Below are positions 1-9,136 of a stretch of DNA of 64,000 bases, one piece after another (positions within the stretch are counted from its first letter, which is position 1; each line of letters starts with the position of its first letter). Location of the stretch: assembly GCA_021604525.1 (NCBI GenBank), contig BQJD01000008.1:1-64000 (forward strand), in the 5' to 3' direction. The notes below the pieces were generated by a model. It made no database searches. It saw only the letters and a program-made list of their open reading frames with translations, and was not told the origin of the DNA. Position numbers and translations under genes: made by a program. The stretch comes from a marine bacterium B5-7 (GTDB lineage Bacteria; Pseudomonadota; Gammaproteobacteria; Arenicellales; CAJQKF01).

Positions 1-2
1 GA

Positions 3-125
3 AGCCTGAGCATGGGACAGAATACCGTGCTGAAGAATAGAAGCGATATTCTCAAGGGGGGTGATATTCTGGAATTCCGCGAGGTTCATGAAGTTTACCT
101 TTCCGGATTATTAGCGATTTCCTAG
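3..125 (+). CDS. Possible 3' end of an unknown gene cut by the window edge
   Basis: An open frame enters from the left edge and runs 40 codons to a TAG at 123-125. It includes residues reading GGDILEFREVHEVYL. I recognise no family and the piece is too short to judge; it could be chance. It points toward the tRNA, which lies on the opposite strand. From 126 to 373 I see no gene, only AT-rich sequence near 340-372. Confidence 0.25.
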   Translation, partial: SLSMGQNTVLKNRSDILKGGDILEFREVHEVYLSGLLAIS

Positions 126-373
126 GACTTTGCCACGCTCATCTCCCTGTGCGGCATCTGATCTGCAAAAGCGAAGGTTCTTGGTTACGTAGCCCTTTCC
201 CCGACTTCGCTCCCGAGCGTATTCAGTGATATGGTTTCTGGACCTCAGGCAGTCTACATTGCGGTGACGATGTCAAAAGCCGCAGAAAGTGAACTATTAG
301 TGAACCCAAAAGGTCAGTCTGGCTGGCTACAGACAAAAAATACCAGTAAGTTATATAAAATCAGGTATTTATT

Positions 374-450
374 TGGTGGGCCCGGTAGGACTTGAACCTA
401 CGACCAATGGATTATGAGTCCACTGCTCTAACCAACTGAGCTACAGGCCC
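374..450 (-). tRNA. ileX: tRNA-Ile2 (CAT anticodon, lysidine type)
   Basis: Read on the minus strand, this 77-nt segment folds as a complete tRNA with an encoded CCA end. The acceptor stem GGGCCTG pairs with CGGGCCC through one T-G wobble. The D arm contains AGCTCAGTTGGTTAGAGC, the anticodon loop reads CTCATAA, and the T arm contains GGTTCAAGTCC. A CAT anticodon could mean Met, but the G-C-rich acceptor and the CTCATAATC anticodon arm resemble the minor isoleucine tRNA, whose C34 is changed to lysidine by TilS so that it reads ATA. From memory, a CAT tRNA beside rpoD is also seen in Pseudomonas. Assignment to Ile rather than elongator Met is likely but not certain. Confidence 0.9.
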
Positions 451-500
451 TTCATGCGGTATGTTGCGCCATCCGTGGCGCTGCGTCATTCCTTGCAAAT

Positions 501-527
501 GTCGAACAGGTCAGGGGCGTGTTCGAC
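501..527 (-). terminator. Stem-loop just after rpoD
   Basis: GTCGAACA (501-508) pairs perfectly with TGTTCGAC (520-527) around an 11-nt loop. It begins about 10 nt past the rpoD stop, so it could end or protect the rpoD message. There is no T run, so this is not a textbook intrinsic terminator. Confidence 0.4.
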
Positions 528-536
528 GGATGGTGT

Positions 537-2444
537 CTAGTTTTCGAGGAAACTCCGAAGGTGATCGGAGCGGCTCGGGTGGCGTAGCTTGCGTAGTGCC
601 TTGGCTTCGATTTGCCGAATCCGCTCGCGGGTGACATCGAACTGCTTGCCGACTTCCTCAAGGGTATGGTCGGTATTCATGTCGATACCGAAACGCATTT
701 GCAGCACCCGTGCTTCGCGAGTGGTCAGGCTGCGGAGAATATCCTGGGTGGCATTGCGAAGCCCCGATGTGGTGGCAGCTTCGAGCGGTGCCTCGACATT
801 CTTGTCTTCGATGAAATCGCCGAGATGCGAGTCTTCATCATCGCCGATGGGCGTCTCCATAGAGATCGGTTCCTTGGCGATTTTCAGCACCTTGCGAATC
901 TTGCTTTCCGGCATTTCCATGCGTTCAGCGAGTTCTTCGGGCAGTGCTTCGCGACCCTTCTCCTGCATGATCTGCCGGGAGATGCGGTTTAATTTGTTGA
1001 TGGTCTCAATCATGTGTACCGGGATTCGAATGGTGCGGGCCTGGTCCGCGATAGACCGGGTGATCGCCTGTCGAATCCACCAGGTGGCATAGGTCGAGAA
1101 CTTGTAGCCGCGACGGTATTCGAATTTGTCGACTGCTTTCATGAGGCCGATGTTGCCTTCCTGAATGAGGTCGAGGAATTGCAATCCGCGGTTGGTGTAC
1201 TTTTTGGCAATGGAGATAACCAGTCGCAGGTTGGCTTCGACCATTTCCTTTTTGGCTCGGCGTGCCTTGGCTTCGCCGATAGACATCTTGCGATTGACCT
1301 CTTTGAACTCTTCGATCTTGAGGCCGCTGGTGCGCTCGACTTCGGCCAGTTTTTCACAAACTGCAATCAGGTCGTCTTTGCGCTCCTTGATAACTTCGGT
1401 ATTGCCTTCACCGGTTTTGATGAGTTTGTCTATCCAGGTCGGGTCAGCTTCGTTGCCGACAAAGTGGGCAAACAAGATCTTTCGTTTGACGCGGGCTTTA
1501 CGAATGCAGACGTCACCGATAACCTTTTCCTGGGCGCGGACTTTTTCCACCAGGATTCGCACCGTATTGGAGAGACGGTCGATGGTTTTGGGGGTGAGTT
1601 TTAATTCCATGAACTCGCCGGCCAACTTGTTGCGATGCTTTTTCATCGCCGGCTTGCCGGGACCATTTTTTTCGAGCGAGCGTTCCATGCTGTCGTATGC
1701 CTTGCGAATCCGCGCGAATCGTTCACGCGCTTCTTCGGGATCGGGTCCGGTATCGATAACGGCTGCATCGTCGTCATCGTCATCGCTGTCAGTATCGTCA
1801 GCGGAATCGTCGTCTTTTGATCCATCCGCCTTGATGGCGTCGCCATTCGATTCTACAGCCTTGGGTTTCTCGACAGGTTCCGGCTGCCGAGGTACGGCAG
1901 GTGTCGGAATGATGTCTTCCTCGATTGCGTTGGGGTCGATGAAACCGCTCAACAAATCGGTAAGGCGAACTTCCTCTTTTTCGAACCCGTCGATCAGGCG
2001 AACCAGTTCGCGGATGACGATCGGACAAGTGGAGATGGCATCAACGCTCTGCTTGATGCCGTCTTCGATTCGCTTGGCGAGATTGATCTCGTCTTCGCGG
2101 GTGAGCAGGTCAACGGTACCCATCTCACGCATGTACATGCGCACCGGGTCGGTGGTGCGGCCAAATTCGCTTTCAACGGCAGTAGTGAGCACGGCCTCGG
2201 CTTCCTCGACCACTTCTTCGTCGTCGGGGTTGGCGTGCTTCAGAATCAGGGTGTCGGGGTCGGGCGGATTATCGTAGACCTCAATGCCCATGTCGTTGAT
2301 CATGTTGACAACGGTTTCAATCTGATCCGTGTCGTGCATGTCTTCGGGCAGGTGATCGTTAATCTCGCGGTAGGTAAGAAATCCTTGCTCTTTGCCCTTG
2401 AGAATCAGACGTTTGAGTTCGGATTGTTGCGCTGTTTGATCCAT
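537..2444 (-). CDS. rpoD: RNA polymerase primary sigma factor RpoD (sigma-70)
   Basis: Housekeeping sigma factor that directs RNA polymerase to -10/-35 promoters; 635 aa, close to the 613-617 aa of enteric and pseudomonad RpoD. Region 1.1 occupies about residues 1-80. The variable region holds an acidic run of Asp residues (about 210-235) beside a Pro/Glu-rich stretch. Region 2 contains [29 protein letters not shown] and [10 protein letters not shown]. Region 4 has the helix-turn-helix ending [21 protein letters not shown] place the start at the ATG at 2442-2444 (MDQTAQQ), which follows a GAGG ribosome site and matches the usual N-terminus; an in-frame codon six residues earlier is less likely. 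It is the last protein gene of the rpsU-yqeY-dnaG-rpoD cluster. Confidence 0.98.
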   Translation of the reverse strand: MDQTAQQSELKRLILKGKEQGFLTYREINDHLPEDMHDTDQIETVVNMINDMGIEVYDNPPDPDTLILKHANPDDEEVVEEAEAVLTTAVESEFGRTTDPVRMYMREMGTVDLLTREDEINLAKRIEDGIKQSVDAISTCPIVIRELVRLIDGFEKEEVRLTDLLSGFIDPNAIEEDIIPTPAVPRQPEPVEKPKAVESNGDAIKADGSKDDDSADDTDSDDDDDDAAVIDTGPDPEEARERFARIRKAYDSMERSLEKNGPGKPAMKKHRNKLAGEFMELKLTPKTIDRLSNTVRILVEKVRAQEKVIGDVCIRKARVKRKILFAHFVGNEADPTWIDKLIKTGEGNTEVIKERKDDLIAVCEKLAEVERTSGLKIEEFKEVNRKMSIGEAKARRAKKEMVEANLRLVISIAKKYTNRGLQFLDLIQEGNIGLMKAVDKFEYRRGYKFSTYATWWIRQAITRSIADQARTIRIPVHMIETINKLNRISRQIMQEKGREALPEELAERMEMPESKIRKVLKIAKEPISMETPIGDDEDSHLGDFIEDKNVEAPLEAATTSGLRNATQDILRSLTTREARVLQMRFGIDMNTDHTLEEVGKQFDVTRERIRQIEAKALRKLRHPSRSDHLRSFLEN

Positions 2445-2549
2445 GCAGACCTCGTAAATCAAATGTGCACTGAAATTAATGCCAACGGAACAGTTTATAC
2501 AGTAAGTTGGTGAATATCCAGTAAAAAGTAGCCGGTTAAAGGAAAAAGT

Positions 2550-4346
2550 TCAGGCCGTTTCGGGTGGTATCTCCGCCTCGGGCTGGAGTTCGTGCTTCAG
2601 ACGCATGTAGCGATTCAGCTCGGCTTTCTCGTCATCATTCAGTGAACCCGTCGCAGCCGTTTCCAGCAGTCGGTCGATAGCATTTTCCACCATCAGGCGG
2701 CGTACGCTATTGGCCGTTTGCAAAACGGTTTCCTCAAGTTGGCCATCAGCAACTTGATGGTTCCACGAAGCCAGTTTTTCAAGCCTTGCGTGATGCGGCG
2801 TGTCGCGAAATCGCTCCACCAGAGTGGCTGTCGTTTTTTGGTCATCTTCGCGTAAAAGGTCAATCAATGAAGCAAGGATCTGCGCCGCCGGTTGAGTCTG
2901 AATTTCAAGATCATCGAGATTGTTGATGAGATGAATCAGTCGTGGATGTTGCAATAACAGGCTGATCAAGTGGGCATAACTCGATGGTGATTCTGGCGGT
3001 GCCGTACCGGGTCGTGCCGGACGTGGGGTCGGACGTTGTTGTGTGGCACCACCAACGAGATTTCCCAGGTAGTGGTCGTCATCCAGTCCGCTGATCTCAC
3101 CGAGCCGGCGGGTCAACATTTCCTTATAGGGTCCCGGGGGAATGGTCACGATTAGCGGTCGGGCCAGTTCAATCAATCGGGCACGTCCATCGCGACGCTT
3201 CAAATCGGTGCGGTTACGCAAATGCGAGAACAAAAATTCGTCCAAAGGCTCGGCCTCGGTGACCGCGCGGTGAAAGGCGTCGGCACCCTCGGCGCGGACA
3301 AAGTCATCCGGATCAAGGCCTTCAGGCAGGAACAGAAAACTGACCTGGCGGCCACCGTGCATTTCGGTAAGGCATATCTCAAGTGCCTTTAATGCGGCCT
3401 CGCGACCGGCGCGGTCGCCGTCGAAGCAGAACACTACATGGCTCGCGACACGAAACAGCCGTTGCAAATGGCGTGTGGTGGTCGCCGTGCCGAGAGCCGC
3501 TACGACATTGTCGATGCCATGCTGGGCGAGGGCGACGACATCCATGTAACCCTCCACGACAATGCTGGTATCAGCGTCGATGATAGCGTCGCGGGCTGCA
3601 TACAAGCCGTATAACTCGGAGCCTTTGTGAAATACCGGCGTCTCCGGCGAATTCATGTACTTGGGTTCACCGTCGGCAATGATACGGCCACCAAAGCCCA
3701 CTATACGGCCACGATGATCACGGATGGGAAACATGATGCGACCGCGAAACCGGTCATAGAAGCCGCCGGTATCGCGTCGGATTAAAAGGCCGGCTTTTTC
3801 GAGCAGTCTGCCAGTTTCGGGGTCGTTGCCCAAGGTGTCGAGCAATCCACTCCAGATGTCGGGGGCAAAGCCGATTTCGAATCGTTTGGCGATTTCACCG
3901 GACAGGCCGCGATTCTTGAGATAGTCGATAGCGTCACGACCGTTGGCATGCTGGCGAAGCTGTGTTTGAAAATAGCGGCTGGCGCGTTCGATTATCGGCA
4001 GCAGATCATCGGTTTGTTGGCGATTCCGGGTCGCTGTAGGCAGCGCTTCCTCGGGAACCTCGACGCCGGCGATACGTGCCAGTTCCTCGATGGCTTCGGG
4101 GAATTCCATGTGGTCGTAGTTCATCAGGAAGCTGATGATGTTGCCTCCGGCACCGCAGCCAAAGCAGTGATAAAACTGTTTGACCTGGCTGACCGTAAAC
4201 GAGGGGGTGCGCTCGTCGTGGAACGGGCAACAGGCCTTGTAATCCTTGCCGGCTTTTTTGAGAGGCGTGCGTTGATCGATGACCTCGACGATGTCGATAC
4301 GACTTAACAGATCGTCGATGAAATACTGGGGAATCTTGCCGCTCAT
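2550..4346 (-). CDS. dnaG: DNA primase DnaG
   Basis: Makes RNA primers for replication and binds DnaB helicase through its C-terminal domain. The 598-aa protein has the N-terminal zinc-binding domain (CCPFHDERTPSF followed by YHCFGCGAGG, about residues 36-65). The RNA polymerase core and Toprim domain follow, with VVEGYMDVVAL and FCFDGDRAG giving the catalytic acidic residues. A less conserved helical C-terminus (about 445-598) fits the helicase-binding region. I start at MSGKIPQYF, matching the family N-terminus; a further in-frame Met lies five codons upstream. It sits between yqeY and rpoD in the conserved macromolecular-synthesis order, about 105 nt upstream of rpoD. Confidence 0.98.
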   Translation of the reverse strand: MSGKIPQYFIDDLLSRIDIVEVIDQRTPLKKAGKDYKACCPFHDERTPSFTVSQVKQFYHCFGCGAGGNIISFLMNYDHMEFPEAIEELARIAGVEVPEEALPTATRNRQQTDDLLPIIERASRYFQTQLRQHANGRDAIDYLKNRGLSGEIAKRFEIGFAPDIWSGLLDTLGNDPETGRLLEKAGLLIRRDTGGFYDRFRGRIMFPIRDHRGRIVGFGGRIIADGEPKYMNSPETPVFHKGSELYGLYAARDAIIDADTSIVVEGYMDVVALAQHGIDNVVAALGTATTTRHLQRLFRVASHVVFCFDGDRAGREAALKALEICLTEMHGGRQVSFLFLPEGLDPDDFVRAEGADAFHRAVTEAEPLDEFLFSHLRNRTDLKRRDGRARLIELARPLIVTIPPGPYKEMLTRRLGEISGLDDDHYLGNLVGGATQQRPTPRPARPGTAPPESPSSYAHLISLLLQHPRLIHLINNLDDLEIQTQPAAQILASLIDLLREDDQKTTATLVERFRDTPHHARLEKLASWNHQVADGQLEETVLQTANSVRRLMVENAIDRLLETAATGSLNDDEKAELNRYMRLKHELQPEAEIPPETA

Positions 4347-4488
4347 GGACAAAGGATACACCGGCGGTGGACAATTCTCATCCGTTGCTATGGCCTTTTA
4401 GCCATGTGGTCATGAGTTAGTTTCTGTAAGGTGGTTTTGGCGGTAGCGATTGCGTTGTCGCGGGCAACCCGGATGATGAGGACCGGTT

Positions 4489-4935
4489 TTAAGCGCTGAG
4501 GCGACTGCGTACCCGGGCGCTGACGGCGCCCATATCGGCGCGACCGTCGATTTCAGTCTTCAGTTGCGCCATGACCTTGCCCATGTCACGTATCTCGCTG
4601 GCACCGGTTGCGGCAATGGCGTTGTCTATCAGTGTATCGACTTCAGCATCGTCGAGTGGTTCGGGAAGGTAGGATTCAAGAATTCCGATCGAAAAGCGTT
4701 CCTTGTCGGCCAGGTCGACGCGGTCGCCAGATTCGAACTGACTAATTGAGTCTCGGCCCTGTTTGATCATTTTTTGCACGACCGCCAGCACGTCCGTATC
4801 GTTCAGGGTGATGCGTTCGTCGACTTCGCGACGCTGGATTGCAGCGCGCAACATGCGGATGGTTTCAAGGCGCGGGGCGTCCTTGTCACGCATGGCCGAC
4901 TTCATATCGTCGGCAATCCGGGATTTTAATTCCAT
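4489..4935 (-). CDS. yqeY: GatB/YqeY domain protein
   Basis: A 148-aa stand-alone YqeY protein resembling the C-terminal tRNA-binding tail domain of the GatB amidotransferase subunit. Recognisable parts are the start MELKSRIADDMK, the segment RLETIRMLRAAIQRREVDER, the central KERFSIGILESYLPEPLD, and the end GKVMAQLKTEIDGRADMG. Length and pattern are typical. Its cellular role is not settled. It lies between rpsU and dnaG, where many non-enteric gammaproteobacteria carry it, and is probably cotranscribed with both. The roughly 140-nt gap before dnaG shows nothing distinctive. Confidence 0.93.
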   Translation of the reverse strand: MELKSRIADDMKSAMRDKDAPRLETIRMLRAAIQRREVDERITLNDTDVLAVVQKMIKQGRDSISQFESGDRVDLADKERFSIGILESYLPEPLDDAEVDTLIDNAIAATGASEIRDMGKVMAQLKTEIDGRADMGAVSARVRSRLSA

Positions 4936-5014
4936 CGGAAACTATGACCAGAAGGACTTGGGGCTCAAAGACAGTACACCACAGAAATATTCGATCGGTG
5001 GCGGTAAAGACGTT

Positions 5015-5230
5015 CTAGTACAGGCGGTTACGCTGAACGTTTTGTCTGGATACGCGTTTTTTCTCGCGCTTTACAGCCGCGGCAGATTTGCGTTTTCTGA
5101 CCGAGGTCGGCTTTTCATACGACTCACGGCGACGGGATTCTGTGAAAACACCGGCTTTCTCGCACGAACGGCGGAAGCGGCGAAGGATGAGATCAAACGG
5201 CTCGTCCTGTTTGACGCGAACTGCGGGCAT
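5015..5230 (-). CDS. rpsU: 30S ribosomal protein S21
   Basis: Small, very basic ribosomal protein of the 30S platform, acting near the anti-Shine-Dalgarno end of 16S rRNA. The 71-aa protein begins [21 protein letters not shown] and carries the family core [18 protein letters not shown], ending in a Lys/Arg-rich tail. The start at 5228-5230 has AGGAG about a dozen nt upstream; the 11 extra in-frame codons before it do not match the family. First gene of the rpsU-yqeY-dnaG-rpoD cluster and divergent from tsaD. The 142-bp intergenic region should hold both promoters. Confidence 0.97.
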   Translation of the reverse strand: MPAVRVKQDEPFDLILRRFRRSCEKAGVFTESRRRESYEKPTSVRKRKSAAAVKREKKRVSRQNVQRNRLY

Positions 5231-5372
5231 AGGCTGCTCAACTCCTGACGTTGAATAATCCAAATTTCCAAGGGCGCGGAAGTATAATTCCTCGGTTGGG
5301 AAATGTACAACCCGGTCTGGTACTTAAAATTGATCTGACACATCGGGAAATCGTCTTGAATATTACTTACAT

Positions 5373-6407
5373 ATGAAAATATTAGGTCTTGAATCATCCT
5401 GCGACGATACTGGCGTTGCGGTTTTCGATAGCGACCGGGGATTGCTGGCGCATCGGCTCGCATCGCAAACCATCCATAGCGAATTTGGCGGTGTGGTTCC
5501 GGAGCTTGCCGCCCGTGACCATATTCGCGTACTGATGCCGTTGGTAGATCGGGTACTCATCGATGCCGGCCTTGAAGGGCAATCCCCGGATGGAGTCGCC
5601 TACACACGTGGCCCAGGCCTCGCCGGTGCGTTGCTGGTAGGTGCGTCGGTTGGTCGTTCTTTGGCGCTTGGTTGGCAGATCCCCGCCGTTGGCATCCACC
5701 ATATGGAGGGACATCTTCTGGCGCCGATGCTGGAAGCAGAGCCGCCTGATTATCCGTTTGTGGCTTTGCTGGTCTCCGGCGGTCATACCCTGTTGGTTGA
5801 TGTCAAAGGACCCGGTCGTTACCAGATACTCGGTACAACCCGCGATGACGCCGTGGGAGAGGCATTCGACAAGACCGCGAAGTTGCTCGGACTCGGTTAC
5901 CCGGGTGGGCCGGCAGTGGCCCGACATGCCGCAAGCGGGCATCCGGGGCGCTTTCATTTTCCGCGGCCGATGATGGATCGACCCGGCCTTGATTTCAGTT
6001 TCAGCGGTCTGAAAACCCACACACTCACTACCGTCAACCAATGCATCGATGCCGATGGCCCGCTTAACGCGCAAACGGTGTGTGATATCGCTCGTGCTTT
6101 TGAACAGGCTGCTGTCGATACGCTATCGGGTAAATCCACTCGCGCCCTGAAACAGACAGGTTACGCCCGACTGGTGGTGGCGGGCGGCGTCGGCGCCAAT
6201 ACGCGGTTGCGCGCTGTGCTTGGCGATGCCGTGGCCAAACACGGCTTTACGGTTTTTTATCCAAGGCCTGAATTTTGTACCGATAATGGCGCGATGATTG
6301 CTTATGCCGGCTATCTGAGGATTGCAGCGGGGCAACACAGTCAGGACTCAAGTTTCGAGGTCAAGGCGCGCTGGTCCCTCGAAGATTTGCCGGCTGTAAT
6401 GTTGTAG
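5373..6407 (+). CDS. tsaD: tRNA N6-adenosine threonylcarbamoyltransferase TsaD
   Basis: Transfers threonylcarbamoyl from threonylcarbamoyl-AMP to A37 of ANN-reading tRNAs, working with TsaB and TsaE. The 344-aa length is normal. Visible motifs are the N-terminal [13 protein letters not shown] phosphate-binding segment of the ASKHA fold, the iron-binding histidines in [17 protein letters not shown], and [13 protein letters not shown] near the C-terminus. Divergence from rpsU is the standard gammaproteobacterial arrangement. In many relatives plsY, folB and folK lie next to it; here plsY does, but folBK are separated by an acyl-CoA ligase and a cyclase gene. Confidence 0.98.
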   Translation: MKILGLESSCDDTGVAVFDSDRGLLAHRLASQTIHSEFGGVVPELAARDHIRVLMPLVDRVLIDAGLEGQSPDGVAYTRGPGLAGALLVGASVGRSLALGWQIPAVGIHHMEGHLLAPMLEAEPPDYPFVALLVSGGHTLLVDVKGPGRYQILGTTRDDAVGEAFDKTAKLLGLGYPGGPAVARHAASGHPGRFHFPRPMMDRPGLDFSFSGLKTHTLTTVNQCIDADGPLNAQTVCDIARAFEQAAVDTLSGKSTRALKQTGYARLVVAGGVGANTRLRAVLGDAVAKHGFTVFYPRPEFCTDNGAMIAYAGYLRIAAGQHSQDSSFEVKARWSLEDLPAVML

Positions 6408-6465
6408 CAGCTCTGATCTATAGCCTCGATTCAGATTATTGCCGCAACATGTATATATGGTGAGC

Positions 6466-7059
6466 CTATTTTGATTTCGAACCGATTCGGCTTTCCTCAG
6501 CGTTTATTAACCGCGCGATGTTGCTGCGGTGACGCCAGAACAGTAGCACCGCAATGACAATGGCCATGACCACCAACGACATTCGTCCATCGAGCCAGGC
6601 AATCATCAACGGCGCACCGGCGGCAGCAGACAGGGCAGCCAGCGATGAATAGTGAAAAATAGCCGCCACTGCCAGCCAGATCAGTACCAGTCCGGCGGTT
6701 ACCAGTGGACTGATAGCCAATAACACACCAAGCGCCGTTGCCACGCCTTTGCCGCCCTTGAAGCCGAAAAACACTGGATACAGATGGCCAAGGAATGCCG
6801 CCAGGCCGGTAGCCGCGAGAGTCCAGTCGCCAACTGCCAGATAACGCGCAATCAGTACCGGCACGATACCTTTGGCGACATCGCCGACAAGGGTCAGCGC
6901 CGCGCCGGTCTTACTGCCAAGCCTTAGAACATTAGTTGCGCCAGGATTATTGGAGCCACTGGTGCGCGGGTCCGGAAGCCTCATCAGGCGAGAGACGATG
7001 ACGGCGCTCGATATCGACCCGAACAGGTAGGCTATTACTGGCAGCAGAATATTGATCAT
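6466..7059 (-). CDS. plsY: Glycerol-3-phosphate acyltransferase PlsY
   Basis: Inner-membrane enzyme that acylates glycerol-3-phosphate using acyl-phosphate from PlsX, the first step of phospholipid synthesis. The 197-aa sequence is strongly hydrophobic with several membrane spans. It shows the three family motifs: GSISSAVIVSRL, SGSNNPGATNVLR, and GHLYPVFFGFKGGKGVAT. Its 3' end faces tsaD with a gap of about 58 bp. Upstream of its start lies the 139-bp inverted-repeat element. Confidence 0.97.
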   Translation of the reverse strand: MINILLPVIAYLFGSISSAVIVSRLMRLPDPRTSGSNNPGATNVLRLGSKTGAALTLVGDVAKGIVPVLIARYLAVGDWTLAATGLAAFLGHLYPVFFGFKGGKGVATALGVLLAISPLVTAGLVLIWLAVAAIFHYSSLAALSAAAGAPLMIAWLDGRMSLVVMAIVIAVLLFWRHRSNIARLINAEESRIGSKSK

Positions 7060-7262
7060 GTTGTCGGTACACTTATCAAAGCTGGTTTAAATCACGGAAT
7101 ATGCCAAATGGTACAACATTCGTGAACTTCAACAGACAAGGGATGCCAACTGTCTCAACGGCGAAATTATCATTCATGTCGTCCATCGTGTGGCGGAGAA
7201 CGTTAGCCTGCCGCAGCAGTCACGGTATATTATTGCTGACACAATAATGCCGCAAAATGTTA

Positions 7263-7401
7263 GAACCTATCTCAAAGATGGCTGCAACCCGACAATACAG
7301 TGTTAAATGCTCGCTCAAATGCACATTTGCCCATGTAAACTGCGCGTTTGCTCTCCCATTTGCCTTGTCTTGACGGCCTTCGCTCATTTTGAGATTGGCT
7401 C
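7263..7401. repeat. MITE-like inverted-repeat-bounded element (full copy)
   Basis: A 139-bp intergenic segment bounded by GAACCTATCTCAAA (7263-7276) and TTTGAGATTGGCTC (7388-7401). The two ends are inverted copies of each other at 12 of 14 positions. It has no convincing gene, though a short open frame crosses it. The left 40 bp recur at 16031-16071, and 13 bp of the outer end recur at 42325-42337. Size, terminal repeats and intergenic placement fit a miniature inverted-repeat element or other small dispersed repeat. I see no clear target-site duplication. Confidence 0.65.
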
Positions 7402-7443
7402 CAGTCACAACGCGGTTCATGAAATGATAATCAGGAGAAGAAC

Positions 7444-9066
7444 ATGCACGGGTTGATCATGGATCGCGCATTGCGGATTATCGATATCCTCAGACATGCG
7501 AAACGCAATTTCCCCAAAGTCGAGATTATCTCGGAAACCCTTGAAGGTTTCCGCCATCGTTATACCTATGCAGATGCCTATGCACGAACTGCACGCCTGG
7601 CCGGTGCGCTAACACGACTTGGCGCACAGCCGGGCGATCGGATCGGGACTTTGGCGTTTAATACCTACCGCCACTTCGAGTTGTACTTTGCTACTGCAGG
7701 TTCCGGCACGGTATGTCACACCATTAATCCGCGATTGTTCACTGAGCAACTCGTCTACATAATCAATCATGCTGAAGATCGCTGGTTGTTCGTCGATGTA
7801 TGTTTCACCGGGTTGATTGAATCCATCGCGCCGCAACTCAACACCATTGAAGCTATCGTCTTCCTTGCCGACAGGCAGCATATGCCGACCACTACATTGC
7901 CGAATGTGTTGTGCTATGAGGAGTTGCTTGACGATGAGGCGGACGACTTTGACTGGCTCGATATCGACGAACGTACGGCGTCGGGATTATGTTACACGTC
8001 GGGTACCACTGGTCACCCCAAAGGTGCTCTATACAGCAATCGAGGAATCGTGCTTCACAGCATGGCCTTTGGTGCGCCGGATTGTATCAGCCTGTCGATG
8101 CGCGATGTCATTATGCCGGTCGTGCCGATGTTTCATGTCAATGCCTGGGGCTCGCCATTTGCCGCACCGATGTTCGGCGCGCGTCTCGTACTGCCGGGGC
8201 CGAAAATGCTGGATGGTCCGACGCTGCATTCACTCATAAATGAAGAAGGCGTCACCGTATCGCTCGGTGTACCAACCATCTGGATGGCGTTAATGCAGTA
8301 TCTGCGCGATAACGGTGGTGACCTCGAACCCATGGATCGTGCCATCATTGGCGGTTCGGCCTGCCCGCCGGCATTGATGGATGCGTTTCGTGGTTATGGA
8401 GTGCGTGTGAGGCATGCCTGGGGCATGACCGAAACATCGCCACTCGGTGTGCTCAATACACCGCGCCCTGAATTCACCGATTGGCCTGTAGAGCGCCAGC
8501 GCGAAATGGATACTCGCACCGGTCACGGCGTGTTCGGTATGGAGATGAAAATTGTCGACGAGAACAATAACGAACTGCCGTGGGATGGTGAAAAATTTGG
8601 CGCATTGAAAGTTCGCGGCCCGTGGGTGTGTAGTAGCTACTACAAGGGAGAACACAGCAGCGCCTTTGATGAACCGGGCTGGTTTGCAACCGGCGATGTG
8701 GCAACTATCGATTCTTATGGTTTCGTGCAAATCACCGATCGGACCAAGGATTTGATCAAGTCCGGTGGCGAATGGATCAGTTCCATTGATCTTGAAAACG
8801 TCGCCGTTGGTTTTGATGGCGTAGCCGAAGCGGCAGTGATTTCAATTGGCCATCCGAAGTGGGGTGAACGACCCTTGCTGGTGGTGGTGCCGGAACCTGG
8901 TGCGACAATAGACAAGACGGCACTACTTGAACACTACCACGACAAGGTCGCCAAGTGGTGGATACCCGATGCGGTTGAGTTTGTTGATGAGATACCCCAT
9001 ACCGCAACAGGCAAGATCAGCAAGCTCAGGCTGCGCGAACGTTTCAAGGACTATCGCTGGTCCTGA
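7444..9066 (+). CDS. Acyl-CoA synthetase, AMP-forming (DmdB-like / fatty-acid ligase)
   Basis: ATP-dependent ligase joining a carboxylic acid to coenzyme A. The 540-aa protein has the AMP-binding signature [16 protein letters not shown] (about residues 180-195), the adenine motif [13 protein letters not shown], the hinge [20 protein letters not shown], and the catalytic Lys region [15 protein letters not shown] near the C-terminus. The N-terminal style resembles proteins often annotated as 3-(methylthio)propionyl-CoA ligase (DmdB) or medium/long-chain fatty-acyl-CoA ligase. No other DMSP-demethylation genes are in the window, so the substrate is open. An AGGAGAAG ribosome site precedes the ATG. 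Probably first gene of a unit with the cyclase gene and folBK. Confidence 0.9.
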   Translation: MHGLIMDRALRIIDILRHAKRNFPKVEIISETLEGFRHRYTYADAYARTARLAGALTRLGAQPGDRIGTLAFNTYRHFELYFATAGSGTVCHTINPRLFTEQLVYIINHAEDRWLFVDVCFTGLIESIAPQLNTIEAIVFLADRQHMPTTTLPNVLCYEELLDDEADDFDWLDIDERTASGLCYTSGTTGHPKGALYSNRGIVLHSMAFGAPDCISLSMRDVIMPVVPMFHVNAWGSPFAAPMFGARLVLPGPKMLDGPTLHSLINEEGVTVSLGVPTIWMALMQYLRDNGGDLEPMDRAIIGGSACPPALMDAFRGYGVRVRHAWGMTETSPLGVLNTPRPEFTDWPVERQREMDTRTGHGVFGMEMKIVDENNNELPWDGEKFGALKVRGPWVCSSYYKGEHSSAFDEPGWFATGDVATIDSYGFVQITDRTKDLIKSGGEWISSIDLENVAVGFDGVAEAAVISIGHPKWGERPLLVVVPEPGATIDKTALLEHYHDKVAKWWIPDAVEFVDEIPHTATGKISKLRLRERFKDYRWS

Positions 9067-9136
9067 ACACCAGGAAAACCATTGGCAAATCATCCTGCTG
9101 CACGGAATTAATGATAAATGGAACAATTACAGAAAG

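Noticed and set aside
5394-6074. 226-codon minus-strand frame inside tsaD
   Set aside because: Fully covered by tsaD, whose motifs are clear; no ribosome site or recognisable domain.
7444-9066. Firm naming of the ligase as DmdB (DMSP catabolism)
   Set aside because: General similarity only; no dmdA, dmdC or dmdD nearby, so the substrate is left open.
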